DNA of 64,000 nt, from assembly GCF_014267175.1 (NCBI RefSeq), contig NZ_JACMTR010000002.1:3125501-3189500 (forward strand). Reading direction: 5' to 3'. Under the pieces are notes generated by a model, which was given only the letters and a program-made list of their open reading frames with translations, was not told the origin of the DNA and did no database searches. Source of the stretch: Pseudonocardia sp. C8 (GTDB lineage: Bacteria; Actinomycetota; Actinomycetes; Mycobacteriales; Pseudonocardiaceae). Every line of letters starts with the position of its first letter. Positions within the stretch are counted from its first letter, which is position 1. The position numbers and the translations under genes were made by a program. Shown one piece after another: positions 37,098 through 44,856 of this stretch.

Positions 37098-37957
37098 GCC
37101 GCCGCACCCCGTTCCGCTTCGCGGAGGGCACCGCCGTGGTCACCGGGGCCGCGGGCGGCATGGGCGAGCACGTGGCCCGGCTGCTCGCCGCCCGCGGCAG
37201 CGACCTCGTGCTCGTCGACCGGGACGGCGGGCGGCTCGAGTCCGTCGCGGCCGGGATCCGGGCCAAGCACCCCGGCCTGTCGGTGACCACCGAGACCGTC
37301 GACCTCGCCGAGCGCGACGCCGTCGACGCCCTCGCGACGCGGGTCCGCGCCGCGCACCCGGAGATCCGGCTGCTGGTGAACAACGCCGGCGTCGCGCTGG
37401 GCGGCGACTTCGCCCGGCTGACCCTGGACGAGTTCGACCGGGTCATGGACGTCAACTTCCGGGCCCCGGTCCGGCTCACGCACGCGCTGCTGCCCACCCT
37501 CACCGCACGGCCCGGGGCGCACGTGGTGAACGTGTCCAGCCTCTTCGGGCTGATCGCCCCACCGGGCCAGTCGGCGTACTGCTCGTCGAAGTTCGCGCTG
37601 CGCGGCTTCTCCGAGGTGCTGCGGGCCGAGCTCGCCCCGCTCGGCGCGACCGTGACGACCGTCCACCCGGGCGGCATCCGGACCGGTATCGCGGCGTCCG
37701 CGCCGGCCGGTGTCAACATCCCGGCCGAGGAGGCCGAGCAGGGCAGGCGCGAGTTCGAGAAGCTGCTCACCTTCCCGGCCGACAAGGCCGCCGCGCTGAT
37801 CGTCGACGCCGTCGCGCAGCGCAGACCGCGGCTGCTCATCGGGGCCAGCGCGAAGATCCCCGACGCGCTCGCCCGGATCGCCCCCGCGAGCAGCCTGCGG
37901 ATCTTCGCCCGGCTCGTCGGAGCCTCCGGGAGGCGGACCCCGGCGGGTGCCCGGTGA
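37094..37957 (+). CDS. Short-chain dehydrogenase/reductase
   Basis: 287-residue SDR. Cofactor loop VVTGAAGGMGEHVARLLAAR (T-G-x3-G-x-G), structural LLVNNAGVALGGDF (N-N-A-G), and the catalytic set VNVSSLFG with YCSSKFALRG (Y-x3-K). Comparable to SadH (Rv3085) of the mycobacterial mymA operon. Overlaps the monooxygenase upstream and the hydrolase downstream by four bases each. Likely interconverts the alcohol/ketone handled by the monooxygenase. Confidence 0.9.
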   Translation: MSRRTPFRFAEGTAVVTGAAGGMGEHVARLLAARGSDLVLVDRDGGRLESVAAGIRAKHPGLSVTTETVDLAERDAVDALATRVRAAHPEIRLLVNNAGVALGGDFARLTLDEFDRVMDVNFRAPVRLTHALLPTLTARPGAHVVNVSSLFGLIAPPGQSAYCSSKFALRGFSEVLRAELAPLGATVTTVHPGGIRTGIAASAPAGVNIPAEEAEQGRREFEKLLTFPADKAAALIVDAVAQRRPRLLIGASAKIPDALARIAPASSLRIFARLVGASGRRTPAGAR

Positions 37958-38871
37958 GCCCGCTGCCCGCCACCCGGTTCGTCGACGTCCGCGGCACCCG
38001 CATCCGGGTCCGCGAGTCCGGCGACCCCGCAGGCGAGCCGGTCCTGCTGCTGCACGGCATCGGCCGGAGCCTGGAGGACTGGGACGACCAGCACGCCCAC
38101 CTCGCCGGGTACCGGGTGGTCGCCGCCGACCTCGCCGGGTTCGGCTACTCGGACCGCGTGCCCGGACCGGCCACCCTGGAGAAGCTGGCCGACACGGCCG
38201 TCGCCACCCTCGACGCGCTCGGCGAGACCCGGCCGGCGCACCTCATGGGCAACTCCCTCGGCGGCGCCGTCGCCCTGCTGATCTCGGTCCGGCACCCGGA
38301 CCGGGTGACCTCGCTGGTGCTCGCCGACCCGGCCGGCTTCGGGAGCGAGGTGACACCCGCGCTGCGGATCCTGGGCGTGCCGGTGCTCGGCCGGTTCCTG
38401 CTGGGCCGGTTCGACGCCCGGGCCGCCCGGCAGACCGAGCGCTCGCTGTTCGTGGACCGGTCGCTGGTCACCGAGGAACGGGTGCAGCGCGGGCTCGACA
38501 TCGGGCGGCGGCCGGAGTTCGCGCAGACCTTCCTCGACATCGCCACCGGGCTCGGCACCGTACAGGGGGTGCGGCCGGGGTGGCGACGGGCGCTGCTCGC
38601 CGCGGCCGCGCGGGCGCCGAGGCCGACCCTGGTGGTGTGGGGCGAGCGGGACCTGATCCTGCCGGCCTCCCAGCTGCGGGCGGCGGCGCGGGCGCTGCCG
38701 CACGTGACCACGCACGTGTTCGGCCGGGTCGGGCACATGCCGCAGATCGAGGCGGCCGGGGAGTTCGCGGCGCTCGCGCTCGGCCACATCGGCTCCCGGG
38801 CGGAGACGACCGCCGTCCGTGCACCGGTTCCGGCCGGCGCCGGCCGCGTCGCCGCCGTGCCCGGGGCCTGA
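37954..38871 (+). CDS. Alpha/beta hydrolase
   Basis: 305-residue esterase-type hydrolase. Oxyanion region VLLLHGIGRSLEDWDD, nucleophile elbow AHLMGNSLGGAVAL (G-N-S-L-G), acid in WGERDLILPAS, and catalytic His in GRVGHMPQIEAA, so the triad is complete. Third gene of the monooxygenase-SDR-hydrolase set with GTGA overlap. If the first enzyme makes an ester by Baeyer-Villiger oxidation, this hydrolase would cleave it; that sequence is inferred. Confidence 0.86.
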   Translation: MSPLPATRFVDVRGTRIRVRESGDPAGEPVLLLHGIGRSLEDWDDQHAHLAGYRVVAADLAGFGYSDRVPGPATLEKLADTAVATLDALGETRPAHLMGNSLGGAVALLISVRHPDRVTSLVLADPAGFGSEVTPALRILGVPVLGRFLLGRFDARAARQTERSLFVDRSLVTEERVQRGLDIGRRPEFAQTFLDIATGLGTVQGVRPGWRRALLAAAARAPRPTLVVWGERDLILPASQLRAAARALPHVTTHVFGRVGHMPQIEAAGEFAALALGHIGSRAETTAVRAPVPAGAGRVAAVPGA

Positions 38872-38920
38872 TCAGGAACCGGCCGGTACCGTCGGGCACC
38901 GGGACCGGGAAGGGGTGGCG

Positions 38921-39964
38921 ATGCGGATCGTGGACTGGGCCGGCGCGGCCGAGGGCGGCCCCGCCGTCGTGCTGCTCGACCAGCGGGCACTGCCGCAGGC
39001 AGAGGTCCACCTCCTCCTGAACACCGTGGACGGCGTGGTCGACGCCGTCCGGTCGCTGGCCGTGCGCGGCGCGCCGAGCCTGGGCATCACCGGCGCGTTC
39101 GGCGTCGCGCTCGCCGCACACCTGCACGGCACCACCACCCCGGACGCCCGCGCCGCGGTCCGGGCCGACGCCGAGCGGATCGCCACCGCCCGGCCCACCG
39201 CGGTACCGCTGTCGCTGGGCGCCCGGCGCGCGCTGGCGGCCCTCGACGGCGGCCCGGCGGCCGTGCTCGCCGAGGCCCGCGCCGTCGCCGCCGAGGCGGC
39301 CCGGATCAACGCCGCCGCCACCGGGCGGGCCGCCGACCTGGTGGCCGAACGGTGCCCGGACCGGCCGCTGCGTGCCCTGACCGTCTGCAACACCGGCCCG
39401 CTCGCGGCCGGGCCCGGCGGCACCGCGCTCGGCGCGATCCTGCGGCTGCACGAGCGCGGCGCGCTGGCCGAGGTGCTGGCCTGCGAGACCCGCCCGCTGC
39501 TGCAGGGGGCCCGGCTGACCGTGTGGGAGCTGGACCGCGCCGGCGTGCCGCACCGGCTCTGCGTCGACTCCGCCGGGCCCGCCGCGATCGCGCAGGGCCT
39601 CGTCGACGTCGTGTTCGCCGGTGCCGACCGGATCGCCGCGAACGGCGACGTCGCCAACAAGATCGGCACCTACATGCTGGCGTGCGCGGCCGCCCGGTCC
39701 GGGATCCCGTTCGTCGTCGTCGCGCCGGAGGAGACGGTCGACCCGGGCACCCCGACCGGCGCGGAGATCGTCGTCGAGGAACGCGGCGCCGACGAGGTCC
39801 GCGAGCACGGCGGGACGCTGCAGACCCTGCCCGGCACGCCGGTCTACAACCCGGCGTTCGACGTCACCCCGCACGACCTCGTCACGGCGATCGTCACCGA
39901 GACGCGGGCGTGGTCGCCCGCACCTTCTCCTTCTGCACCGCGAACCGCCGCAGCGCCTCGCTGA
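38921..39964 (+). CDS. mtnA: S-methyl-5-thioribose-1-phosphate isomerase (or 5-deoxyribose-1-phosphate isomerase)
   Basis: 347-residue aldose-1-phosphate isomerase. Seen: VRSLAVRGAPSLGITGAFGV, LTVCNTGPLAAGPGGTALG with the catalytic Cys (C-N-T-G), CETRPLLQGARLT, VFAGADRIAANGDVANKIG (catalytic Asp) and VYNPAFDVTPHDLVTAIVTE. ATG 38921 follows AAGGGGTGGCG. The 3' end overlaps the convergent class II aldolase by 71 bp. No mtnB/C/D methionine-salvage genes adjoin; the aldolase neighbour points instead to a shunt splitting 5-deoxy- or 5-methylthio-ribulose 1-phosphate. Confidence 0.92.
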   Translation: MRIVDWAGAAEGGPAVVLLDQRALPQAEVHLLLNTVDGVVDAVRSLAVRGAPSLGITGAFGVALAAHLHGTTTPDARAAVRADAERIATARPTAVPLSLGARRALAALDGGPAAVLAEARAVAAEAARINAAATGRAADLVAERCPDRPLRALTVCNTGPLAAGPGGTALGAILRLHERGALAEVLACETRPLLQGARLTVWELDRAGVPHRLCVDSAGPAAIAQGLVDVVFAGADRIAANGDVANKIGTYMLACAAARSGIPFVVVAPEETVDPGTPTGAEIVVEERGADEVREHGGTLQTLPGTPVYNPAFDVTPHDLVTAIVTETRAWSPAPSPSAPRTAAAPR

Positions 39965-40556
39965 TCTGCTCCGGCGACAGCAGCCGCGGCTCGCCGACGG
40001 CGCGGGCCCGCAGCCACACGTCGCACAGCCACTCCAGCTGCCGCGCGGCGTCGTAGGCGGCCCCGAGCTGCTCGCCGAGCACCAGCGTGCCGTGGTTGCC
40101 CATCACGACCGCGGTCCGCTCCCCCAGCGCGGCCATCGTGTTCCGCACCAGCGCGTCGCTGCCGAACGGCGCGTAGTCGGCCACCCGGACCGCACCGCCG
40201 AACATGGCGATCTGGTAGTGCACCGGCGGGACCTCGTCGCGGAGCAGGGACACCGCCACGGCGGCCGGCGAGTGGGTGTGGACGACCGCGCGGGTGCCGT
40301 GGCGGGCGTGCGCGGCCAGGTGCAGCGGCAGCTCGCTGGTCGGCGTCCGGGTGCCGTCGACGACCGCACCGACCGGGTCGACGAGCACGACGTCGTCGGG
40401 GGCCATCGCCGCGTAGTCCACCCCGGACGGTGTCACGGCGATCAGGTCGCCGGTGCGGACCGAGAGGTTGCCGGACGTGCCGACCACCAGCCCGTCCTGC
40501 ACCATGCGGCGCGACCAGGTGCAGAGGGACTCGCGGGCGGCGGCGTGATCGTTCAT
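39894..40556 (-). CDS. Class II (FucA-type) sugar-phosphate aldolase
   Basis: 220-residue zinc aldolase. Seen: LVVGTSGNLSVRTGDLIAVT (phosphate-binding T-S-G-N), PTSELPLHLAAH with the catalytic Glu of FucA, zinc ligands in AVVHTHSPAA (H-x-H) and AVVMGNHGTLVLG. PPVHYQIAMFGG mirrors the IHYMIAAAGG stretch of E. coli FucA, favouring an aldolase over the MtnB dehydratase. With the convergent MtnA-type isomerase it could yield DHAP plus an aldehyde from 5-deoxyribulose 1-phosphate. The start codon lies only 10 bases from a family A palindrome and lacks a Shine-Dalgarno. Confidence 0.85.
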   Translation of the reverse strand: MNDHAAARESLCTWSRRMVQDGLVVGTSGNLSVRTGDLIAVTPSGVDYAAMAPDDVVLVDPVGAVVDGTRTPTSELPLHLAAHARHGTRAVVHTHSPAAVAVSLLRDEVPPVHYQIAMFGGAVRVADYAPFGSDALVRNTMAALGERTAVVMGNHGTLVLGEQLGAAYDAARQLEWLCDVWLRARAVGEPRLLSPEQISEALRRFAVQKEKVRATTPASR

Positions 40557-40566
40557 ACCGCACAGT

Positions 40567-40618
40567 GTGCTCGTGAGTGGAAACCAGGGTCCTGGCCCTC
40601 CTTTCCACTCACGAGCAC
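40567..40618. repeat. Palindromic repeat, family A, copy 2
   Basis: 52 bp with perfect 17-bp outer arms (GTGCTCGTGAGTGGAAA and its complement at 40602-40618), then two mismatches and a short inner stem. It shares GTGAGTGG/CCACTCAC with copies at 9681 and 43941, but the next bases are changed on both sides compensatorily (GGAAA/TTTCC instead of GGTTC/GAACC). It sits between divergent genes, 10 bases from one ATG and 9 from the other, where a terminator role makes little sense. Confidence 0.82.
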
Positions 40619-40627
40619 CATGTGGGC

Positions 40628-42295
40628 ATGGATGCCGATGCCGTCGTCGTCGGGGCCGGGCTCGCCGGTCTGGTCGCCGCCGCCGAGATCGCCGACGCCG
40701 GGTGCTCGGTGGTCGTGCTGGACCAGGAACCGGAGCAGAACCTCGGCGGGCAGGCCTTCTGGTCGCTCGGCGGGCTGTTCCTCGTCGACTCCCCCGAGCA
40801 GCGGCGCACCGGGATCAGCGACTCGGCCGACCTGGCGCTGTCGGACTGGCTGGGGTCGGCGGCGTTCGACCGGGGCGTCGACGACCCGTCCGGCGCGGAC
40901 TTCTGGGCGCGCCAGTGGGCCACGGCCTACGTGGACTTCGCGGCCGGCGAGAAGCGGGCCTGGTTGCACGCCCAGGGTGTCCGGTGGCTGCCGGTCGTCG
41001 GGTGGGCCGAGCGCGGCGGGCACCTCGCCGACGGCCACGGCAACTCCGTGCCCCGCTTCCACCTCACCTGGGGCACCGGGCCCGGCGTGCTGGAGCCGTT
41101 CCTGCGCCGGGTCCGCGCGCACGCCGGGGCCGGCCGGATCACGCTGCGGTTCCGGCACCGGGTGGACGGGCTCGCCGTCACCGGCGGTGCCGTCACCGGC
41201 GTGCACGGCGCCGTCCTCGCCCCCGACGACGCCGAGCGGGGCGCCCCCACCAACCGGGACGTCGTCGGGGAGTTCACCGTGAACGCCCCGGCGGTGCTCG
41301 TGACCTCCGGCGGGATCGGCGGCGACCACGACCTGGTCCGCGCGCACTGGCCGCAGCGGCTGGGGACGCCGCCGTCGCACATGGTGTCCGGGGTGCCGGC
41401 CCACGTGGACGGGCGGATGCTCGCGATCACCGCGGACGCCGGCGGCCGGATCGTGAACGCCGACCGGATGTGGCACTACACCGAGGGCGTGCGCAACCAC
41501 TCCCCGATCTGGGCCGACCACGGCATCCGGATCATTCCCGGGCCGTCGTCGCTGTGGCTGGACGCGACGGGGCGGCGGCTGCCGGCCCCGAACTTCCCCG
41601 GGTTCGACACCCTCGGCACCCTGGCGGCGCTGCGCGCCACCGGGTACGAGCACTCCTGGTTCCTGCTCACCCAGAAGATCATCGAGAAGGAGTTCGCGCT
41701 GTCCGGGTCCGAGCAGAACCCGGACGTCACCGGCAAGGACGTGCGGGCGACGCTCGGCCGGGTCCGGCCCGGTGCGACGGCGCCGGTGGAGGCGTTCACC
41801 AAGCGCGGCGCCGACTTCGTCGTCGCCGACAGTCTCGACGAGCTCGTCGCCGGGATGAACCGGCTGACCGGCGGCGTCCCCGAGCTCGACGTCGAGGCGA
41901 TCCGCCGCCAGGTCGTCGCCCGGGACCGGCAGCTGCGGAACCCGTTCGTCAAGGACCTGCAGATCATGGCGATCCACAACGCCCGGCGGACGCTCGGGGA
42001 GAAGCTCGCGCGCACCGCACCGCCGCACCGGCTGCTTGACCCGGCGGCCGGGCCGCTCATCGCCGTCCGGCTGCACGTGCTGACCCGCAAGTCGCTCGGC
42101 GGGCTGCAGACCGACCTGTCCGGTCGGGTGCTGGACGACGCCGGCGCCCCCGTCCCCGGCCTGTGGGCCGCCGGGGAGGTGGCCGGGTTCGGCGGCGGCG
42201 GGGTGCACGGGTACCGGGCCCTGGAGGGGACGTTCCTCGGCGGCTGCCTGTTCTCCGGGCGGCAGGCCGGGCGGGCGATCGCGCTGGCGCGCTGA
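40628..42295 (+). CDS. FAD-binding dehydrogenase (KstD/fumarate-reductase-like)
   Basis: 555-residue flavoprotein of the FAD_binding_2 family. FAD fold DAVVVGAGLAGLVAAAEIAD with VVLDQEPEQNLGGQAFWSLG, a central capping domain, and the C-terminal FAD contact GLWAAGEVAGFGGGGVHGYR plus ALEGTFLGGCLFSGRQAGR. It resembles actinobacterial proteins annotated as FAD-binding dehydrogenases related to 3-ketosteroid dehydrogenase (Rv0785-like). Substrate unknown; no steroid genes nearby. ATG 40628 is chosen at the start of homology; an in-frame GTG at 40577 lies inside the palindrome. Confidence 0.85.
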   Translation: MDADAVVVGAGLAGLVAAAEIADAGCSVVVLDQEPEQNLGGQAFWSLGGLFLVDSPEQRRTGISDSADLALSDWLGSAAFDRGVDDPSGADFWARQWATAYVDFAAGEKRAWLHAQGVRWLPVVGWAERGGHLADGHGNSVPRFHLTWGTGPGVLEPFLRRVRAHAGAGRITLRFRHRVDGLAVTGGAVTGVHGAVLAPDDAERGAPTNRDVVGEFTVNAPAVLVTSGGIGGDHDLVRAHWPQRLGTPPSHMVSGVPAHVDGRMLAITADAGGRIVNADRMWHYTEGVRNHSPIWADHGIRIIPGPSSLWLDATGRRLPAPNFPGFDTLGTLAALRATGYEHSWFLLTQKIIEKEFALSGSEQNPDVTGKDVRATLGRVRPGATAPVEAFTKRGADFVVADSLDELVAGMNRLTGGVPELDVEAIRRQVVARDRQLRNPFVKDLQIMAIHNARRTLGEKLARTAPPHRLLDPAAGPLIAVRLHVLTRKSLGGLQTDLSGRVLDDAGAPVPGLWAAGEVAGFGGGGVHGYRALEGTFLGGCLFSGRQAGRAIALAR

Positions 42296-42300
42296 CGGGC

Positions 42301-43221
42301 TTACCGGTCTCGCCCGTCCGCACGAGTCGCGTCCCCGCGCTGCGCCGCGACCCAGTCGCGGAACGCCGCGACGAACTCCTCGGGTGCGTCGGACTCCACG
42401 TAGGTACCGGCGCCCTCGACGATCACGGTCGTGTGGTCGGGGAACGCCGCTTCCAGACGCTCGCGCTCCTGCCGGCGGAACGCGATGTCGGCGGCACCCC
42501 ACACGATCAGCGTCGGCAGGTGGGCGAGGTCGGCGAGGCCGGTCTCGACCTCGGCGAAGAAGGCCCGGCTGGCGAGGACCCGGCCGGGGAGCACGGCGGA
42601 GGCCTGGCGTCGCCCGGGGGTGTCCAGCGCCCGGTGGTAGTGGGTCATCTCGGTCGCGGTGGGTGTCCGGCGACGGTGGCCGGTGGGGACGAACGCGTGG
42701 ACGAGGAGGTTGAGCCTCCGGACCAGGAAGCGGGCCGGGGCCCCGCCGAGGATGCGGGAGAAGGCCTCGAAGTGCAGGACGCCGTCGACCGGCCAGGCCC
42801 AGGTGTTGGCGAGCACCAGCCGGTCGAAGGCGCCGGGCCGGCGCTGCGCGGCGGCCAGGCCGATCGGGCCGCCCCAGTCCTGCCCGACCAGGGTGGCCCC
42901 GTCGAGGCCGATCGCGTCGACGAACCCGGTGACCACGTCGGCGTGCTCCTCGGGCAGGTGGCGGTATCCGGGCCCCGGTGTCGACAGCCCGAAGCCCGGG
43001 AGGTCGAGGGCGACGCACCGGAAGTCGTCGCGCAGCGCGCGGATCACGTCGCGCCACAGGAACGACCAGGTCGGGTTGCCGTGCAGGAGCAGCAGCGTGG
43101 GACCCGTTCCCTCGTCGACGTAGTGCACGGTGTGCCCGGCGATGTCGACGAAGCGGCTCTCGAACGGGAACAGCTCGTCGTCGACCCAGGCGGGCCGCAC
43201 GCTCCTGGTGGTGTCGGCCAT
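42301..43221 (-). CDS. Haloalkane dehalogenase-like alpha/beta hydrolase lacking the catalytic His
   Basis: 306 residues. HGNPTWSFLWRDVIRAL carries the halide-binding Asn, LVGQDWGGPIGL the nucleophile Asp followed by Trp, and VWGAADIAFRRQERERLEAA the acid, all as in haloalkane dehalogenases. The position of the catalytic His, normally GAGH(F/Y)..EDAP, reads GAGTYVESDAPEE: His is replaced by Thr (codon ACC). Either the enzyme is inactive in ester-intermediate hydrolysis or it does something else. ATG 43221; convergent with the flavin dehydrogenase (5-bp gap) and divergent from an HxlR regulator over a tandem operator. Confidence 0.83.
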   Translation of the reverse strand: MADTTRSVRPAWVDDELFPFESRFVDIAGHTVHYVDEGTGPTLLLLHGNPTWSFLWRDVIRALRDDFRCVALDLPGFGLSTPGPGYRHLPEEHADVVTGFVDAIGLDGATLVGQDWGGPIGLAAAQRRPGAFDRLVLANTWAWPVDGVLHFEAFSRILGGAPARFLVRRLNLLVHAFVPTGHRRRTPTATEMTHYHRALDTPGRRQASAVLPGRVLASRAFFAEVETGLADLAHLPTLIVWGAADIAFRRQERERLEAAFPDHTTVIVEGAGTYVESDAPEEFVAAFRDWVAAQRGDATRADGRDR

Positions 43222-43250
43222 GGCGGCCCTCTCGGCTCGGTCGGCAGTAC

Positions 43251-43287
43251 ACTTGAGATTTGCAAGCGTACTTGAGACTGTCAAGTA
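43251..43287. promoter_or_regulatory. Tandem operator between the dehalogenase-like gene and HxlR regulator
   Basis: Two related 16-mers 19 bp apart: ACTTGAGATTTGCAAG (43251-43266) and ACTTGAGACTGTCAAG (43270-43285). The second sits in a perfect inverted repeat TACTTGA-N5-TCAAGTA (43269-43287). It ends 8 bases before the HxlR ATG and lies 29 bases upstream of the divergent ATG, so HxlR binding could control both genes. Confidence 0.7.
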
Positions 43288-43295
43288 GAGGTGTG

Positions 43296-43922
43296 ATGCG
43301 TAGCTACGGCCAGTACTGCGGGCTCGCCCGGTCCCTCGAGGTCGTCGGCGACCGGTGGAACCTGCTCATCGTCCGCCAGCTCCTCCTCGGCCCCGCCCGC
43401 TACCGGGACCTGCTCGACGGCCTGCCCGGGATCGCGACCAACCTGCTCGCCGACCGGCTCCGTGACCTCGAGGCCTCGGGCGTCGTCGAGCGGCGACCGG
43501 CCGGCGCGGGCAGCGTGGTCGAGTACGCCCTCACGCCGTGGGGCGCCGAGCTTCGCCGGCCGATCGAGAGCCTGATCCGGTGGTCCACCCCGCTGATGCT
43601 CCGCGGCCCCGAGGGCGACTCCTTCCGCCCCGAGTGGCTCGCCCTCGCCGTCCCGGCCCTGCTCGACGCCCGGATCCAGGTCCGTACCCCGGCGACGGTC
43701 GGCCTCGAGATCGGCGGGAACCCCGTCCAGCTGCGCGCGACACCCTCCGGCGTCACGGTCGGCCCGTACGACGGCCGCGCGCTCGACGCCACCGTCCGTG
43801 CCGATCCCGCCAGCGTCCTCGGACTCGCCGCCGGCGCACTCGCACTCGACGACGCCCGCGCCCTCGGGCTGGTCGAGATCGACGGCGACGAGTCGGTCGT
43901 CCGCACCGTCTTCGCCGCCTGA
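43296..43922 (+). CDS. HxlR family transcriptional regulator
   Basis: 208 residues: an N-terminal HxlR winged helix (GQYCGLARSLEVVGDRWNLL, LLLGPARYRDLLDGLPGIAT, RLRDLEASGVVERRPAGAGS, with the Cys and W-x-L-L typical of the family) and a C-terminal extension of about 100 residues resembling sterol-carrier-like domains found in longer HxlR proteins. ATG 43296 has TAGAGGTG upstream; the longer frame from 43260 would cover the operator. Divergent from the dehalogenase-like gene, its likely target. Confidence 0.87.
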   Translation: MRSYGQYCGLARSLEVVGDRWNLLIVRQLLLGPARYRDLLDGLPGIATNLLADRLRDLEASGVVERRPAGAGSVVEYALTPWGAELRRPIESLIRWSTPLMLRGPEGDSFRPEWLALAVPALLDARIQVRTPATVGLEIGGNPVQLRATPSGVTVGPYDGRALDATVRADPASVLGLAAGALALDDARALGLVEIDGDESVVRTVFAA

Positions 43923-43940
43923 CCGGGCGCTGGCGCGCCC

Positions 43941-43980
43941 GTGAGTGGTTCGGAGGGTCCTGACCCTCCGAACCACTCAC
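43941..43980. repeat. Palindromic repeat, family A, copy 3
   Basis: 40-bp palindrome with perfect 19-bp arms, the same as copy 1 except for the innermost bases (GGGTC-CT-GACCC here, GGGCC-GG-GGCCC there): both arms changed together. Between the convergent HxlR and CBS genes; its minus-strand end supplies the TGA stop (43979-43977) of the CBS gene, the same placement as for cobM in copy 1. Confidence 0.85.
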
Positions 43981-44828
43981 GGGAGCAGGTCGCTCCGGCT
44001 GAGGACGCCGACCAGGACCTGGTCGTCGTCGACGACCGGGACCACCCGGAAACCCCGCTCGGCCAGCAGGTGCTCGGCGGCGGTGAGCGGGTCGCCCGGG
44101 TGCAGCACCTCGACGTCGTAGGTCATCACGCCGTCCACCGTGCTCGCCCGGGTGCGGCGCCCGCCGTCGGTCGACCCGCTCATCAGGTCGGCCTCGGACA
44201 CGATGCCGAGCAGCCGGTCGCGGTCGTCCACCACCGGGACGGCGGTGAACCGGTAGGACAGCAGGACCTCGGCGGCCTCGTCGAGGGCGAGGCCCGGCGG
44301 GATCGCGACCAGCCCGCCGTCGGTCATCACGTCGGACACCCGTAGCGACGAGACCGGCCGGCCGCCGATCCGGCCGGCGCCGCGCGGGACCATCGCCTCC
44401 GGCATCGGCCCGGTGATCCCGGCCCCGCCGAGGCGGCGGGCGGCCCGCCGGAACAGCCCGCCCGCGCGGCGCGCACGCAGCAGGTCGCTGCGCGTGATCA
44501 CGCCCACGAGCTGTCCCTTGTGGACCACGGGGACGAGCCGGAGCTCGCCGTAGACCCGCATCCGGTGCGCGACGACCGACACGGCGGTGGTCGCCTGCAC
44601 CGTCACGACCTGCTCGGTCATCGCGTCGCCGACCGTCGCGCCCGGGTCGTCGCGGTGCCGCAGGATGTCGACCAGGCTGATGACCCCGACCAGGGAGAAC
44701 GTCCGGTCCACGACCGGGAGCGCGGAGAAGCGCGCCTCGGCCATCCGGTCCCGGGCGCGGGACAGCGGCGCGTCGGCCCACACGGTGACGACGCGTTCGG
44801 TCATGACATCCCGCGCTCGCAGCACCAT
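43977..44828 (-). CDS. Four-CBS-domain protein
   Basis: 283 residues made of four CBS motifs in two pairs (about 1-55, 68-118, 165-215 and 228-283), each starting with a DVMT/DAMT/GVMT turn and ending in a LVGVIS/LLGIVS-type strand. Paired CBS domains usually bind adenine nucleotides and regulate a partner; no catalytic domain is present. The stop codon lies within a family A palindrome. It follows putA by 28 bp on the same strand and may be co-transcribed, although no functional link is evident. Confidence 0.88.
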   Translation of the reverse strand: MVLRARDVMTERVVTVWADAPLSRARDRMAEARFSALPVVDRTFSLVGVISLVDILRHRDDPGATVGDAMTEQVVTVQATTAVSVVAHRMRVYGELRLVPVVHKGQLVGVITRSDLLRARRAGGLFRRAARRLGGAGITGPMPEAMVPRGAGRIGGRPVSSLRVSDVMTDGGLVAIPPGLALDEAAEVLLSYRFTAVPVVDDRDRLLGIVSEADLMSGSTDGGRRTRASTVDGVMTYDVEVLHPGDPLTAAEHLLAERGFRVVPVVDDDQVLVGVLSRSDLLP

Positions 44829-44856
44829 GCCCCGACCGTAGCTCGTGACTCCGGGA

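Noticed and set aside
39894..40556. MtnB methylthioribulose-1-phosphate dehydratase next to mtnA
   Set aside because: Signature stretches follow FucA-type aldolases (PTSELPLH, PPVHYQIAMFGG) more closely, and no mtnC or mtnD is adjacent. Not excluded without a phylogeny.
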